From Vibrio sp. Y2-5 (GTDB lineage Bacteria; Pseudomonadota; Gammaproteobacteria; Enterobacterales; Vibrionaceae), in contig NZ_JACVEG010000003.1 of assembly GCF_014596725.1 (NCBI RefSeq), positions 203,884 through 267,883 of the forward strand: DNA of 64,000 nt, read 5' to 3'. Under the pieces are notes generated by a model. That model did no database searches and had not been told where the DNA came from. It was given only the letters and a program-made list of their open reading frames with translations. Of this stretch, positions 45,315 through 55,209 are shown in pieces (within the stretch, counting starts at the first letter, position 1; each line of letters opens with the position of its first letter). Both the position numbers and the translations under genes were made by a program.

Positions 45315-46216
45315 TACTGACCTTCACTGGTTACTTGGTGTTGGGTGAGTGTTTTAACAACAGTCTCGTTATTTCTAACGATGCGAATCATTACGCGGCG
45401 GTTTTTTGAACGCCCCTTCTCTGTGTCGTTAGTCATCATCGGATACCGGGAACCATGTGCTCGAATCTGCATGTTTTCTTTACCTATACCTAATTTATCC
45501 AAATACTGTGCCACTTCTTCTGCACGTTCTTTTGAAATTTGAATGTTACCCAACCTTGATCCGACACTGTCTGTGTAGCCGTCGATCAATACCTTGGTAA
45601 CCAAAGCGTCCCAGTGGATGTATTCTGCCAACGCACTTAGCTGCGCACGCTGATCTTTACTCAATGTTTTTTGGCCACTTCGATAATAAATGTATGTATC
45701 TTTCGCATCCGAATACGTCATTGATGGCAGACGATTTTTACATTCGATAAACTCAGCAATAGAAGATTGAACCCTAATGGTTGGAACAATGATATCGAGT
45801 CGCTTTGAACGAGTACTGTCATGAAGTGAAAGCTGCAACCACTTTCCTTGTACAACCGACTTTAGTATTTCACTAATATGATCTCGAAATAAAAATTGAG
45901 ATGTTGCCCGCTTATATCCCTGGCTCATTTCAGTGACTTTATGCAGTTCTGACCAAGGAGGCTCCAACAAAGAAAGTTCCGCTGTTTTCCAAACATTCAA
46001 TGTGCTCGATAATTCATACTCAAATGTTACCTTATTATTTGTCTCGGAGCGGAAATAAAACTTCCCCTGTGGAACTTCCGCATGAATTAAATTGCAAGCC
46101 GTTAATTCCTCTTTATAGAACCAAGAAGACACATCCATTGAAACTTCAATTTTTTCACTCGAATAAGATTCGAACGATGAAACTAAAATCAAAAACAATA
46201 CAACTGAGCGAAACAT
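45314..46216 (-). CDS. motY: Lateral stator-associated protein MotY
   Basis: A 300-residue periplasmic protein with signal peptide (MFRSVVLFLILVSSFESYS). The C-terminal OmpA-type peptidoglycan-binding domain (about 185-290) includes VLIDGYTDSVGSRLGNIQISKERAEEV. MotY forms the T-ring around the lateral motor that holds stators. The frame reaches 46231, but the ATG at 46216 starts the signal peptide directly. It precedes lafK in the same operon and is the first gene after the divergent region. Confidence 0.9.
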   Translation of the reverse strand: MFRSVVLFLILVSSFESYSSEKIEVSMDVSSWFYKEELTACNLIHAEVPQGKFYFRSETNNKVTFEYELSSTLNVWKTAELSLLEPPWSELHKVTEMSQGYKRATSQFLFRDHISEILKSVVQGKWLQLSLHDSTRSKRLDIIVPTIRVQSSIAEFIECKNRLPSMTYSDAKDTYIYYRSGQKTLSKDQRAQLSALAEYIHWDALVTKVLIDGYTDSVGSRLGNIQISKERAEEVAQYLDKLGIGKENMQIRAHGSRYPMMTNDTEKGRSKNRRVMIRIVRNNETVVKTLTQHQVTSEGQ

Positions 46217-46231
46217 TTCAAAAACACCCAA

Positions 46232-46777
46232 AAATAGCCACCCATAACTTTAATTGACACTACTCTGACACACATTCCATTAGAAAAAAACAATTTACAT
46301 AAAGATTTATATATTTCAAAACCTTTATATACCCAACTCAAATTTAAATTAAAAACTGGAACAGATGCACATTTTATCTCACTTAAAATACTCGAAATTT
46401 TATTTTATTCGATATAAAAACCTAGATGTGATAACGAACCACGCATAAAATCGAGGAATTTTAACAACCGTAACATAAGCCACCGCTATGTATGACCTTT
46501 CACTAATGATTATCTAAAACCCGACATCAATCTGTTTATTTACAACAACTTAAAGTAAAAAGCATTAAAGTTTCATACTGAAATGTTATTAATCGACCAT
46601 AATTTGAACAATCAAATCAATAATTAACCACCGTAAAAAGGTGAAAAACATCACAAGATTCATTTTGGAATAAATATCACAAATATGATTTTTATAAGTA
46701 AAAAAACATTAGTTTTAATGATTAGAATGCTGCCCAATACGACTAACAATGAATTGTCATGAAACGGTAAAATATAA
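46232..46777. promoter_or_regulatory. AT-rich divergent region of motY-lafK and fliM operons
   Basis: About 550 bases with very high A+T between leftward motY-lafK and rightward fliM. No sigma-54 box of the flgB/lafB type is present on either strand. As it must carry the promoters of the lateral master regulator, it may be a target for silencing by H-NS-like proteins. No gene or RNA recognised. Confidence 0.5.
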
Positions 46778-47590
46778 ATGCCAGAACTAATTGAAAATTT
46801 AAATACTGATGTAAAGCCCTTAAATGTACAATTACTAGGCAAACCAATTCATATCGTTCGAGAAAAGTTAGGCAAAATCATAAACATTTCAACCAATAGT
46901 CTAATTACAGAACTTCAATCTTGGTTGAGTGGTCTATATATAGATATTAATATCAAATCCGTTGGAATATTCGAACTAAGCAATTTATCCTTTAATATGA
47001 AAACGGTTTCTCAATACAACCATGAAAGCGGCGGCTCTTTATTTGTCAATCTAGACGACAAATCACTAATTAAATTTTCTGACCGCTTTTATGGTACAGA
47101 TATTGAGCGAAAACAAACCGTAATTACTAGTAGTGACAAACGTCTTCAAGACCGTATAGGCAAGTTAATCAGTCAATGGATAGCACCAAAAGAAATGTGG
47201 CGAACCAGCGGAGAAGAGGTGACTTTCGGTACAGGTATTAAGGCCGATTTGAATGTAACTAGCGATGAACATAACGGTGAACTGACTGTATTCTTTGATA
47301 ATCGTCTCGTTCAAACGCTGATCAATCAACTTGACTTGCAGTCAAACGAAAACTTAAAACCTCAGTTTTATGAATCGCTAAAAACGACACCAGTGAGACT
47401 CAATGTTCTTCTGAGTAAAAAAACCATGACTCTAAGCGAAGTGTTAAGCCTTTCGCCGCAAGACATACTTCCTATCGACTTGTTGTCATCCCCTCCTGTC
47501 AGTATCGGCAATGCCAATCTTTTTACAGGTCGAGTTGCAGAACAAGACGGGCAATTAGTTTTAATTTTGAACCAAGATAAGGATTCTTAA
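46778..47590 (+). CDS. fliM: Lateral motor switch protein FliM (short)
   Basis: A 270-residue protein with a C-terminal SpoA domain (TPVRLNVLLSKKTMTLSEVLSLSPQDILPIDL, residues 205-262). Usual FliM is 330-360 residues and starts with a CheY-binding EIDALL peptide; here the N-terminus is MPELIENLNTDVKPLNVQ with no such motif. The middle domain is also poorly conserved. Position before fliN-fliPQR supports its identity. Confidence 0.82.
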   Translation: MPELIENLNTDVKPLNVQLLGKPIHIVREKLGKIINISTNSLITELQSWLSGLYIDINIKSVGIFELSNLSFNMKTVSQYNHESGGSLFVNLDDKSLIKFSDRFYGTDIERKQTVITSSDKRLQDRIGKLISQWIAPKEMWRTSGEEVTFGTGIKADLNVTSDEHNGELTVFFDNRLVQTLINQLDLQSNENLKPQFYESLKTTPVRLNVLLSKKTMTLSEVLSLSPQDILPIDLLSSPPVSIGNANLFTGRVAEQDGQLVLILNQDKDS

Positions 47591-47593
47591 CAA

Positions 47594-47959
47594 ATGAGTG
47601 ACTCTTTGGACGCTTTGAACTTCGATGATGATGACCTGAATTTTGGTCAATTTCACCTTGATGAATCTGAAGAAAGTGCTGCAAATGAAGAAGCACCCAA
47701 AAGCGAAAGGGATTTAAGTTTTTTCAAAAATATTCCCGTAACCGTAACGTTAGAGGTTGCCAGTAAAGAACTTTCTTTAGGTGATTTAATGAAAGCAGGT
47801 GAAGGTTCTGTCATTGAATTGGATAAGCTAAATGGCGAGCCTTTAGACGTAAAAGTGAACGGTTCATTACTGGGCCATGCGGAAGTCGTTATCGTAAATG
47901 AGAAGTATGGTCTGCGTCTAATTGACGTGATTGATTCAGCTTTAACATCCGTTGGTTAA
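47594..47959 (+). CDS. fliN: Lateral motor switch protein FliN
   Basis: A 121-residue protein with an acidic N-terminus (DDDDLNFGQFHLDESEES) and a SpoA domain (IPVTVTLEVASKELSLGDLMKAGEGSVIELDKLNGEPLDVKVNG). It forms the C-ring base. It starts 3 bases after fliM. Confidence 0.96.
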   Translation: MSDSLDALNFDDDDLNFGQFHLDESEESAANEEAPKSERDLSFFKNIPVTVTLEVASKELSLGDLMKAGEGSVIELDKLNGEPLDVKVNGSLLGHAEVVIVNEKYGLRLIDVIDSALTSVG

Positions 47960-47974
47960 TCTCAGGTTATAAAA

Positions 47975-48733
47975 ATGAATAAGCCGCTTTCTTTATACCG
48001 CTTAAGCATAATGGTGTTGTTGCTGTCATTGTTATCGATGCCAACGCTTGCAGCAGAAAACGGTCTTACTATGTTCAGTGTCACTGACGGTAATACTCAA
48101 CAAGAATACAGTGTAAAACTGCAGATTCTGTTGTTGATGACAGCGTTAAGTTTTATACCGGCCTTTATTATGATGGCCACCAGCTTTACGCGTATTATTG
48201 TTGTACTTGCTATTTTGCGTCAGGCTCTTGGTCTGCAACAAAGTCCTCCCAATCGTGTTTTAGTTGGTATAGCACTCGCGCTTACCATCCTCATAATGCG
48301 CCCCGTCTGGACTGACGTATATGAACACGCATTTAAGCCTTACGACCAAGGTGAGATAACCTTGATGCAAGCATTCTCTGTTGCCGAAAAACCTGTACGA
48401 CATTTTATGCTTGCTCAAACACATCAAAGCTCTCTCGAGCAAATGCTTCGTATCGCTAATGAACCGTTAGATCAGAACGTAGAAGACATTTCTTTTGCTG
48501 TTGTACTGCCCGCTTTTGTTATCAGTGAGTTGAAAACTGCTTTTCAGATAGGATTTATGCTGTTTATTCCTTTCCTGGTCATTGATCTGGTGATTGCCAG
48601 TGTATTGATGGCAATGGGTATGATGATGCTATCCCCGCTTATTGTTTCATTACCATTTAAGCTAATTATTTTCGTTCTCGTGGATGGATGGGCAATGACC
48701 GTCGGTACTCTTTCCGCCAGTTTCGCTCCATAA
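47975..48733 (+). CDS. fliP: Lateral export gate FliP
   Basis: A 252-residue membrane export gate protein with signal peptide (ending PTLAAENG) and four helices. The signature [36 protein letters not shown]-like region and [14 protein letters not shown] are present. It forms the FliPQR export channel. Confidence 0.97.
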   Translation: [252 protein letters not shown]

Positions 48734-48748
48734 ATTGAGGATTAATAA

Positions 48749-49018
48749 ATGACTCCTGAATATGTCGTAACCCTCATTTCTCAAGCCGTTTGGTTGATCA
48801 TCCTAATTGTCGCTGTACTGGTTGTTCCTGGCTTAATTGTGGGACTAGGCGTTGCCGTTTTTCAGGCTGCGACTCAGATTAACGAGCAGACACTCAGCTT
48901 TCTTCCTCGACTCATCGTGACTATGTTAATGGTCATATTTGCTGGCCATTGGATGATACGCCAAATTATGGAGTTGTTTGACTACCTGTTCCTCAATATA
49001 CCCGGAATGCTTGGCTAA
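48749..49018 (+). CDS. fliQ: Lateral export gate FliQ
   Basis: An 89-residue protein with two helices and the FliQ pattern: VPGLIVGLGVAVFQAATQINEQTLSFLPRL. Its stop overlaps the fliR start by one base. Confidence 0.97.
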   Translation: MTPEYVVTLISQAVWLIILIVAVLVVPGLIVGLGVAVFQAATQINEQTLSFLPRLIVTMLMVIFAGHWMIRQIMELFDYLFLNIPGMLG

Positions 49019-49794
49019 TGGAGTTGAGTTTCAGCGAAATATCCAGTTGGTTAGGTCAACTTTGGTGGCCGTTTTTCCGGATTGGCGCCGCGTTTATTTC
49101 AATGCCTATTTTTGGTGATTTGCTTATTCCTGTGTGGATAAGAACACTACTTGCACTTTCCATTACAGTGATAACAGCTCCGCTTATGCCAGCAATGCCA
49201 GAAGTAGAACTTTTTTCGATGACGTCCCTTTTTCTTGCATTTGAGCAAGCCGTTTGGGGCTTATTGTTTGGATTAATCATTCATATGTTGTTCACGGTTT
49301 TTACCATGCTTGGTCAAATTGTCTCTCTACAAATGGGACTTGGTATGGCTGTTATGAATGACCCTGTGAATGGAATGTCGGTACCTATTCTTAGCCGAAT
49401 TTTTCTCATTTTTGCCACTTTATTATTCCTCGCTCTCGAAGGGCACCTTTTGGTTATCGATATCTTAATTCAAAGTTTTGAGGTTTGGCCCGTTGGTTCC
49501 GGCATTACAATCTTATCGGTAAAAACACTTATTTCTGTATTTGGCTGGATGTTTTCCGCAGCTCTCGCTCTCGCTCTACCCGCAATCGTCGCTATGCTTC
49601 TGGCGAATATTAGCTTTGGTGTAATGAACCGAGCTGCGCCAAGCCTCAATGTTTATGCTCTCGGTTTTCCAATGACAATGCTATTGGGGTTATTCACAGT
49701 ATTGCTATCCGTTAGCGGTATACCCGGCAGCTACACAGGATTAGTTCATGACACTTTACGTTTTCTAAATCAATTTATGGTGGGAAGAGCATGA
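49018..49794 (+). CDS. fliR: Lateral export gate FliR
   Basis: A 258-residue membrane protein with about six helices and RIGAAFISMPIFGDLLIPVWIRTLLALSITV near the start. It completes the FliPQR pore. It overlaps the flhB start by 4 bases. Confidence 0.96.
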   Translation: MELSFSEISSWLGQLWWPFFRIGAAFISMPIFGDLLIPVWIRTLLALSITVITAPLMPAMPEVELFSMTSLFLAFEQAVWGLLFGLIIHMLFTVFTMLGQIVSLQMGLGMAVMNDPVNGMSVPILSRIFLIFATLLFLALEGHLLVIDILIQSFEVWPVGSGITILSVKTLISVFGWMFSAALALALPAIVAMLLANISFGVMNRAAPSLNVYALGFPMTMLLGLFTVLLSVSGIPGSYTGLVHDTLRFLNQFMVGRA

Positions 49795-50918
49795 GCGAAT
49801 CGTCTTCTCAGGATAAAACCGAAAAAGCGTCACCCCAAAAGGTCAAAAAAGCCAGAGAACAAGGCCAAATACCTCGAGCCAAAGAATTTACCACAGCGCT
49901 TATTTTTCTCGCAGTGGCTTTCTATTTCTCTGCACAACTCCCTACAATTTGGCACACCATCACGGGTGTGTTTCGCTACAACATGTCTCTCACTCATCAA
50001 GATCTTGAAAACCCAATCACAATGATTGAAAAGTTGATGCACAGCTTAGGTATATTAGTCGAACTATTAATCCCTATGTTTGTAGTCATTGTTGTTACAG
50101 CCGCAGGATCTAACATGGTTCTCGGAGGATGGTTGTTTCGTCCTGCGAACATGCTACCCAAACTGAGTAAGCTTAATCCTTTAACTGGAATTAAGCGGAT
50201 GTTCTCTACCCGCTCATTGGTCGAGCTTCTCAAATCCACGCTGAAAGTCGTGGTTATCTCGTTCGCGTTGTATTGGTATATGGACTCAAATCTTCAGTCT
50301 CTATTGGGAATGCAGCAACTCCCTCTCAATCAGGGTGTGAAATTAATAATGAGTATCCTGTTTGACGGTCTTCTTTTAATGGGGGGCGTGTTACTGCTTT
50401 TTGGACTGGTCGATATTCCCTACCAAAGGTGGGAGCATGGGAAAGAGCTCAAGATGACCAAGCAGGAATTGAAGGAAGAATACAAAAGCAATGAAGGTCG
50501 TCCAGAAGTTAAACAACGTATTCGCCAAATCCAACAACAATTTGCCCGACGCCGCGCCGATAAAATGGTACCAAAGGCTGATGTAGTAATTGTAAACCCG
50601 ACACACTATGCCGTTGCACTAAAATACGATCTCTCTTTATCCGATGCCCCTTTCGTGGTCGCTAAAGGTATTGATGAGACCGCAATGCATATTCAGCGTA
50701 TTGCTAGAGAAAATAACGTAGAAATCATTAACTCTCCTCCGTTAACTCGTTCAATTTACTATACAACCGCCATTGAACAGGCTGTTCCAAGCCAGCTTTA
50801 TATCGCGGTAGCACACATTTTAACGTACGTGTTGCAGTTGAAATCTTTTCGCAATGGTAAAGGGGAAGAACCGATGCCACTCCCTCATTTTTCCATTCCC
50901 AAGAACTTGCAGCATTAA
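49791..50918 (+). CDS. flhB: Lateral export switch FlhB
   Basis: A 375-residue membrane protein: four helices, then a cytoplasmic domain with the autocleavage site N269-P-T-H (VVIVNPTHYAVALKY), by which FlhB changes export from hook to filament substrates. The N-terminus DKTEKASPQKVKKAREQGQIPRAKE is typical. Confidence 0.97.
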   Translation: MSESSSQDKTEKASPQKVKKAREQGQIPRAKEFTTALIFLAVAFYFSAQLPTIWHTITGVFRYNMSLTHQDLENPITMIEKLMHSLGILVELLIPMFVVIVVTAAGSNMVLGGWLFRPANMLPKLSKLNPLTGIKRMFSTRSLVELLKSTLKVVVISFALYWYMDSNLQSLLGMQQLPLNQGVKLIMSILFDGLLLMGGVLLLFGLVDIPYQRWEHGKELKMTKQELKEEYKSNEGRPEVKQRIRQIQQQFARRRADKMVPKADVVIVNPTHYAVALKYDLSLSDAPFVVAKGIDETAMHIQRIARENNVEIINSPPLTRSIYYTTAIEQAVPSQLYIAVAHILTYVLQLKSFRNGKGEEPMPLPHFSIPKNLQH

Positions 50919-50939
50919 TCAGTAATAAGGACTGTACCG

Positions 50940-53033
50940 ATGTTAAACCGGTTAAAACAACTACAAAGTACAAGTAAATCTTATATTGGTATTCCAATCG
51001 TTTTACTGATGATATTGGCAATGGTTATCCTGCCCTTACCGCCTTTGCTGTTGGACTCTTTGTTCACTTTCAATATCGTGCTCGCAATTCTGGTTTTATT
51101 AGTGAGTACAACGGCAAAACGTCCGTTGGACTTTTCCATATTTCCAACCATATTGCTTGTCGCAACCCTATTACGTTTGACTCTAAACGTAGCATCTACG
51201 CGGATTGTACTGCTTGAAGGACATAATGGTGGCGAGTCTGCAGGTAAAGTCATTCAAGCATTTGGTGAAGTGGTAATCGGCGGAAACTATGTCGTTGGTA
51301 TGGTGGTCTTTATCATCCTAATGATCATCAACTTTGTCGTCATTACCAAAGGTGGAGAACGAATTTCTGAAGTTTCTGCTCGATTCACACTAGATGCTTT
51401 ACCTGGCAAACAGATGGCAATAGATGCTGATATGAATGCCGGGTTGATCGATCAAGAGTCCGCTCGTCAACGCCGCCGAGAAGTAGCGAATGAAGCAGAT
51501 TTCCACGGCTCAATGGACGGTGCATCTAAGTTTGTTCGTGGTGATGCTATAGCAGGATTGATGATCTTGTTCATCAACATTATTGGCGGTGTCGCTATCG
51601 GTGTATTTGAACACGGTATGGCTGCAGCCGAAGCCTTTAAAACTTATGCTCTACTTACCATCGGTGACGGTTTAGTTGCTCAGATCCCTTCTCTCCTGTT
51701 AGCAACGTCAGCAGCCATTATTGTTACGCGCATTAACGACAGCGATAACGATATGTCGCAAACAATGCACAAGCAGTTGCTCGCGACACCTTCGACGCTT
51801 TATACCGTAGCGTGCATTATGTTTGTTATCGGTATTGTTCCGGGTATGCCACACTTAGCATTCTTCACTTTTGCTGTTGTTGTCGCTTTTGCCGGATGGC
51901 GTCAGAGCAAACTGCCGGTTGAAGACTCGCAGCTTGAAGAAGTAACTGCCCTTACAAAAGCGATGCGACAGGAAGAAGACGCACCGCTAAGCTGGGAAGA
52001 CATACCTCACGTTCAGACTTTAGGCCTTTCCCTCGGTTATCGACTCGTTCATCTGATCAATAAAGAACAAGGCGCCCCCCTAACACAACGAATCAGAGGC
52101 GTACGCCGCAATTTATCAGAGCAAGTTGGGTTCCTGCTTCCAGAAGTGGGCATTAGAGATAACCTCAATCTTAAACCGAATCAGTACACTATTTCCCTAA
52201 ACGGGGAAACGATAGAAGAAGGTTTTATAGAACCAGAACGTTTGATGGCAATTGCAGTAGGTGAAACCTACGGTGAGATCGACGGTATCCTCGGTAGTGA
52301 CCCTGCATATCAGTTACCAGCCGTATGGATAGAACATAAGCAAAAAGCTCGGGCACTTAATATGGGGTATCAGGTTGTCGATGACGCGACAGTCGTTGCT
52401 ACGCATATTAGTAAAGTTATGAAAACCAACCTTGCTGAGCTGTTTAATCATGATGATGTAGACGCTATGAATCAGCGCTTAACAGTCCAAGCACCTAAAC
52501 TCGCTGAAGCACTCGCTGCGGCCTTGCGCCCGGCGCAACAACTCAAAGTTTATCGTCAACTTTTGTTGGATCAGGTTCCTCTAAAAGATATTCGTACCAT
52601 TGCGAACACCATGCTTGAGTCCTGTGAAAATACAAAAGACCCTATCTTATTAGCCGCCGACATTCGCTGCGCATTACGCCGGACTTTGATTAACCTTTTA
52701 GCGGGTCAAAAGCAGGAAATTAAAGTCTATGCATTATCTGATGAACTTGAGCAAATGCTCATAACTTCTTTGCAACAGGCTCAAGCTCGTGGCACCGTTA
52801 TGCTAGATAGTTTTCCGGTTGAGCCTAACATTCTGGGACAATTCCAACAAAATTTACCTCTCATTAAGCAACAAATGAAACAGCAAGGTATTCCGTCAAT
52901 TCTGCTGGTTATGCCGCAATTAAGACCGTTAGTTGCAAGATACGCAAGAACGTTCGCACATGGGCTAGCAGTGCTGTCATATAATGAGATTCCAGAAAAC
53001 AAACAGATAAGTGTGGTAGGTAACCTTGGCTAA
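50940..53033 (+). CDS. flhA: Lateral export gate FlhA
   Basis: A 697-residue gate protein. Eight N-terminal helices precede the FHIPEP-type motif region (RPLDFSIFPTILLVATLLRLTLNVASTRIVLL) and GERISEVSARFTLDALPGKQMAIDADMNAG. A large cytoplasmic docking domain for chaperones spans about 340-690. It overlaps the following EAL-like gene by 8 bases. Confidence 0.98.
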   Translation: MLNRLKQLQSTSKSYIGIPIVLLMILAMVILPLPPLLLDSLFTFNIVLAILVLLVSTTAKRPLDFSIFPTILLVATLLRLTLNVASTRIVLLEGHNGGESAGKVIQAFGEVVIGGNYVVGMVVFIILMIINFVVITKGGERISEVSARFTLDALPGKQMAIDADMNAGLIDQESARQRRREVANEADFHGSMDGASKFVRGDAIAGLMILFINIIGGVAIGVFEHGMAAAEAFKTYALLTIGDGLVAQIPSLLLATSAAIIVTRINDSDNDMSQTMHKQLLATPSTLYTVACIMFVIGIVPGMPHLAFFTFAVVVAFAGWRQSKLPVEDSQLEEVTALTKAMRQEEDAPLSWEDIPHVQTLGLSLGYRLVHLINKEQGAPLTQRIRGVRRNLSEQVGFLLPEVGIRDNLNLKPNQYTISLNGETIEEGFIEPERLMAIAVGETYGEIDGILGSDPAYQLPAVWIEHKQKARALNMGYQVVDDATVVATHISKVMKTNLAELFNHDDVDAMNQRLTVQAPKLAEALAAALRPAQQLKVYRQLLLDQVPLKDIRTIANTMLESCENTKDPILLAADIRCALRRTLINLLAGQKQEIKVYALSDELEQMLITSLQQAQARGTVMLDSFPVEPNILGQFQQNLPLIKQQMKQQGIPSILLVMPQLRPLVARYARTFAHGLAVLSYNEIPENKQISVVGNLG

Positions 53034-53838
53034 GCTATTTTCTTTTCAGACGCTGTTCCATTATCTGCGTGATCTCATCGAAAACAACGTCACCACCAAT
53101 GACGACGCTTTAGTATTTGAAGCATTCAAACACAACGATATTCGTCACGCCTGTCAGGCGATCCGTGAAGCGAATACTGGTGAAGTTGAGTTTCAACACC
53201 TTACCTTGCGATTTGGTAGCCATGGCGAACAGAGTGTTTATCAGTTTCAATTATCAGAGAAAATGGCGTACTGCCTAGACTTATACAGCCTTTACCTAGC
53301 GCTTCGTCAAACCAAATTCCAATTAGAAACTTTTCACCCGGATCTCATCAGCAATGTCGTCGTCCCTATTAAAGGTGAAACAATATTGTGGCCCGAAGGT
53401 AAACTATTTATCGAACAAGCTCTTGAGCATCATCAGCAGACGTTTTCGCACATAGTGCCATCAATACAGGTAGACTTCCCATTAACCTCTCCTGATGAAC
53501 TTAAGGAATTTGTAAAACAAATTCAAAAGACTGCATACGCTGTTTGGTTTGAGCTCTATGCTCCATGTGACCAATTCGAACAAGTCGCGCTGTTCAAACC
53601 AGACATGATCAAACTTGCCGTGTCATTGGAAAACAAAGAAGACAGGCAAGCTTTTTTACCAATCGCACGTTTCCTTCGACAATCACGCTACAAATGGGTT
53701 GCAGGTAGAGTTTCCAGCAAAATAGAACTAAACCAATATAAGTTGCTTGGCGCCAGTTACTATTTTGGTTACTTCAGCGATATCCCAATGTCTATGTCAT
53801 TTAGAAACTTTAGCGATGCGGATAATGATACCTATTAA
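53026..53838 (+). CDS. Degenerate EAL-domain protein of the lateral flagellar operon
   Basis: A 270-residue soluble protein. Its C-terminal half follows the EAL fold: AYAVWFELYAP where active enzymes have a DDFG strand, PDMIKLAVSLENKED where KID is expected, KWVAGRVSSKIEL for the AEGVET region, and LLGASYYFGYFSDIPM for the conserved end. The catalytic acidic residues are missing, so it should not cleave cyclic di-GMP. It resembles YdiV-type regulators. The TTG start overlaps flhA by 8 bases, so it is coupled to the export genes. Confidence 0.8.
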   Translation: MAKLFSFQTLFHYLRDLIENNVTTNDDALVFEAFKHNDIRHACQAIREANTGEVEFQHLTLRFGSHGEQSVYQFQLSEKMAYCLDLYSLYLALRQTKFQLETFHPDLISNVVVPIKGETILWPEGKLFIEQALEHHQQTFSHIVPSIQVDFPLTSPDELKEFVKQIQKTAYAVWFELYAPCDQFEQVALFKPDMIKLAVSLENKEDRQAFLPIARFLRQSRYKWVAGRVSSKIELNQYKLLGASYYFGYFSDIPMSMSFRNFSDADNDTY

Positions 53839-53869
53839 TTAACGACGTTATATTTAATTAACGACGTTA
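53835..53869. repeat. Direct repeat TTAATTAACGACGTTA
   Basis: Two identical 16-base copies at 53835 and 53854, 19 bases apart, with the first spanning the stop codon of the EAL-like gene. They lie between this gene and lafA and may be regulator sites. Confidence 0.7.
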
Positions 53870-53881
53870 CAGTCTGACTCT

Positions 53882-53936
53882 ATTCCCCCTTCTCTTTCCG
53901 CATCACTGACACATCAGTTGTTAGAAAAGGGGGAAT
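53882..53936 (+). terminator. Nested hairpin between flhA operon and lafA
   Basis: ATTCCCCCTT and AAGGGGGAAT form an outer 10-bp stem. Inside lies a smaller ACTGA/TCAGT stem. No T-run follows, so it may be a weak terminator, an RNA processing barrier or a leader structure. Confidence 0.45.
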
Positions 53937-54124
53937 CAAAATAACCAGAATAATAAGCCTCACCAAGAATCAATTTAAGTCATTGAATTTTAATTAATTT
54001 TAAAATACTTCTTAATTTTTCTTAATTTTTAATTAATTTTCTCACTCGATCATCCGCCTCTAATTAGTGAACAGGGAAGTATCCCGAACCCAATAACATA
54101 TTGAAACCACTTGAGGAATCGAAC

Positions 54125-54976
54125 ATGGCTTTATCAATGCAAACTAACTATGCTTCACTCGTTGCGCAAAACACGATCAGCGGTACGAACAACATGCTTA
54201 ATACTGCGCTAGAACGTTTAAGCACAGGTTACCGCATCAACTCTGCATCTGATGACGCAGCAGGCTTGGCTATTGCCACTAAACTAGAAGCTCAAACTCG
54301 TGGTATGTCGGTTGCAATGCGTAACTCTCAAGACGCAATCTCCATGCTCGAAACTGCTGATGGTGCTTTAGATGAGCTATCTAACATCGCTTACCGTATG
54401 AAAGATCTAGCAACTCAAGCATCTAACGGTACTTATGCTGATGGTGGTACAGAACAAACTGCACTGGATGCAGAATACCAACAACTTGCTACCGAAATGA
54501 CACGTATCATCGATCAAACAACTTACGGTTCAGGTACACACCTGCTTAACACCACTGACGGTATTATGGGTAGCAATACAACACTTCAATTCCAAATCGG
54601 TGCTTCTGCAGCAGAAACACTACAAGTTGATGCATCTACTGGTATTACAGCAATTGAAACTGCAATCACTGGTTTAGGTGCTTTAACTACTCAAGCGGAT
54701 GCGAACGGCGAAATTACAGTTATGGAAGGCATGTTCGACACAATCAGTAGCCTGCGCGGTACATTGGGTGCAAACATCAACCGTCTAGAACATACAGTCA
54801 ACAACTTAGCGAACGTTTCTGAAAATACAACAGCAGCAAAAGGTCGTATCATGGATGCAGACTTCGCAGCTGAATCTTCAAACATGACTAAGAATCAGAT
54901 GTTGATGCAAGCTGGTACAACGGTACTGTCTCAAACTAACCAAATTCCTGGCATGGCAGTTTCTCTACTACGCTAA
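54125..54976 (+). CDS. lafA: Lateral flagellin LafA
   Basis: A 283-residue flagellin. The conserved N-terminus ([50 protein letters not shown]) and C-terminus ([27 protein letters not shown]) form the D0/D1 core; the middle is short as in lateral flagellins. The frame extends to 54101, but ATG 54125 has GAGGAA upstream and begins the conserved end. It is monocistronic, with a terminator after it. A sigma-28 promoter is expected; the best candidate near 54056 (GCCTCTAA) is weak, and the region before it (53980-54040) is very A+T rich. Confidence 0.97.
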   Translation: MALSMQTNYASLVAQNTISGTNNMLNTALERLSTGYRINSASDDAAGLAIATKLEAQTRGMSVAMRNSQDAISMLETADGALDELSNIAYRMKDLATQASNGTYADGGTEQTALDAEYQQLATEMTRIIDQTTYGSGTHLLNTTDGIMGSNTTLQFQIGASAAETLQVDASTGITAIETAITGLGALTTQADANGEITVMEGMFDTISSLRGTLGANINRLEHTVNNLANVSENTTAAKGRIMDADFAAESSNMTKNQMLMQAGTTVLSQTNQIPGMAVSLLR

Positions 54977-55000
54977 TTGCTCAACCATATACCTTAATAG

Positions 55001-55027
55001 AACCTCCCTTTATGGGAGGTTTTTTTA
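55001..55027 (+). terminator. lafA terminator
   Basis: An AACCTCCC/GGGAGGTT stem with a 5-base loop and a run of T, 25 bases after the lafA stop. Confidence 0.92.
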
Positions 55028-55209
55028 TTTGTTACTCGCCGACTTAAGTTTCACCACGTTGCATTTAATTTTATTCAAGACTATGTCGCCTAACGTTATT
55101 GAATAGTATGTGATTTTAAGTGGAAAAGCGGAACTCACCTTATGGAAACAGAACTTCCGCCCTTACCAATCATTACATCTATGTACTTGTTTTATATAAA
55201 TAATTTAAC

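Noticed and set aside
46232..46777. Sigma-54 promoter for fliM or motY
   Set aside because: No box like that of flgB/lafB; the nearest TGGC words do not have the right spacing.
54056..54063. Sigma-28 promoter of lafA (GCCTCTAA)
   Set aside because: Only 6 of 8 bases match the expected -10 and no -35 is visible at the right distance; not listed as a separate feature.
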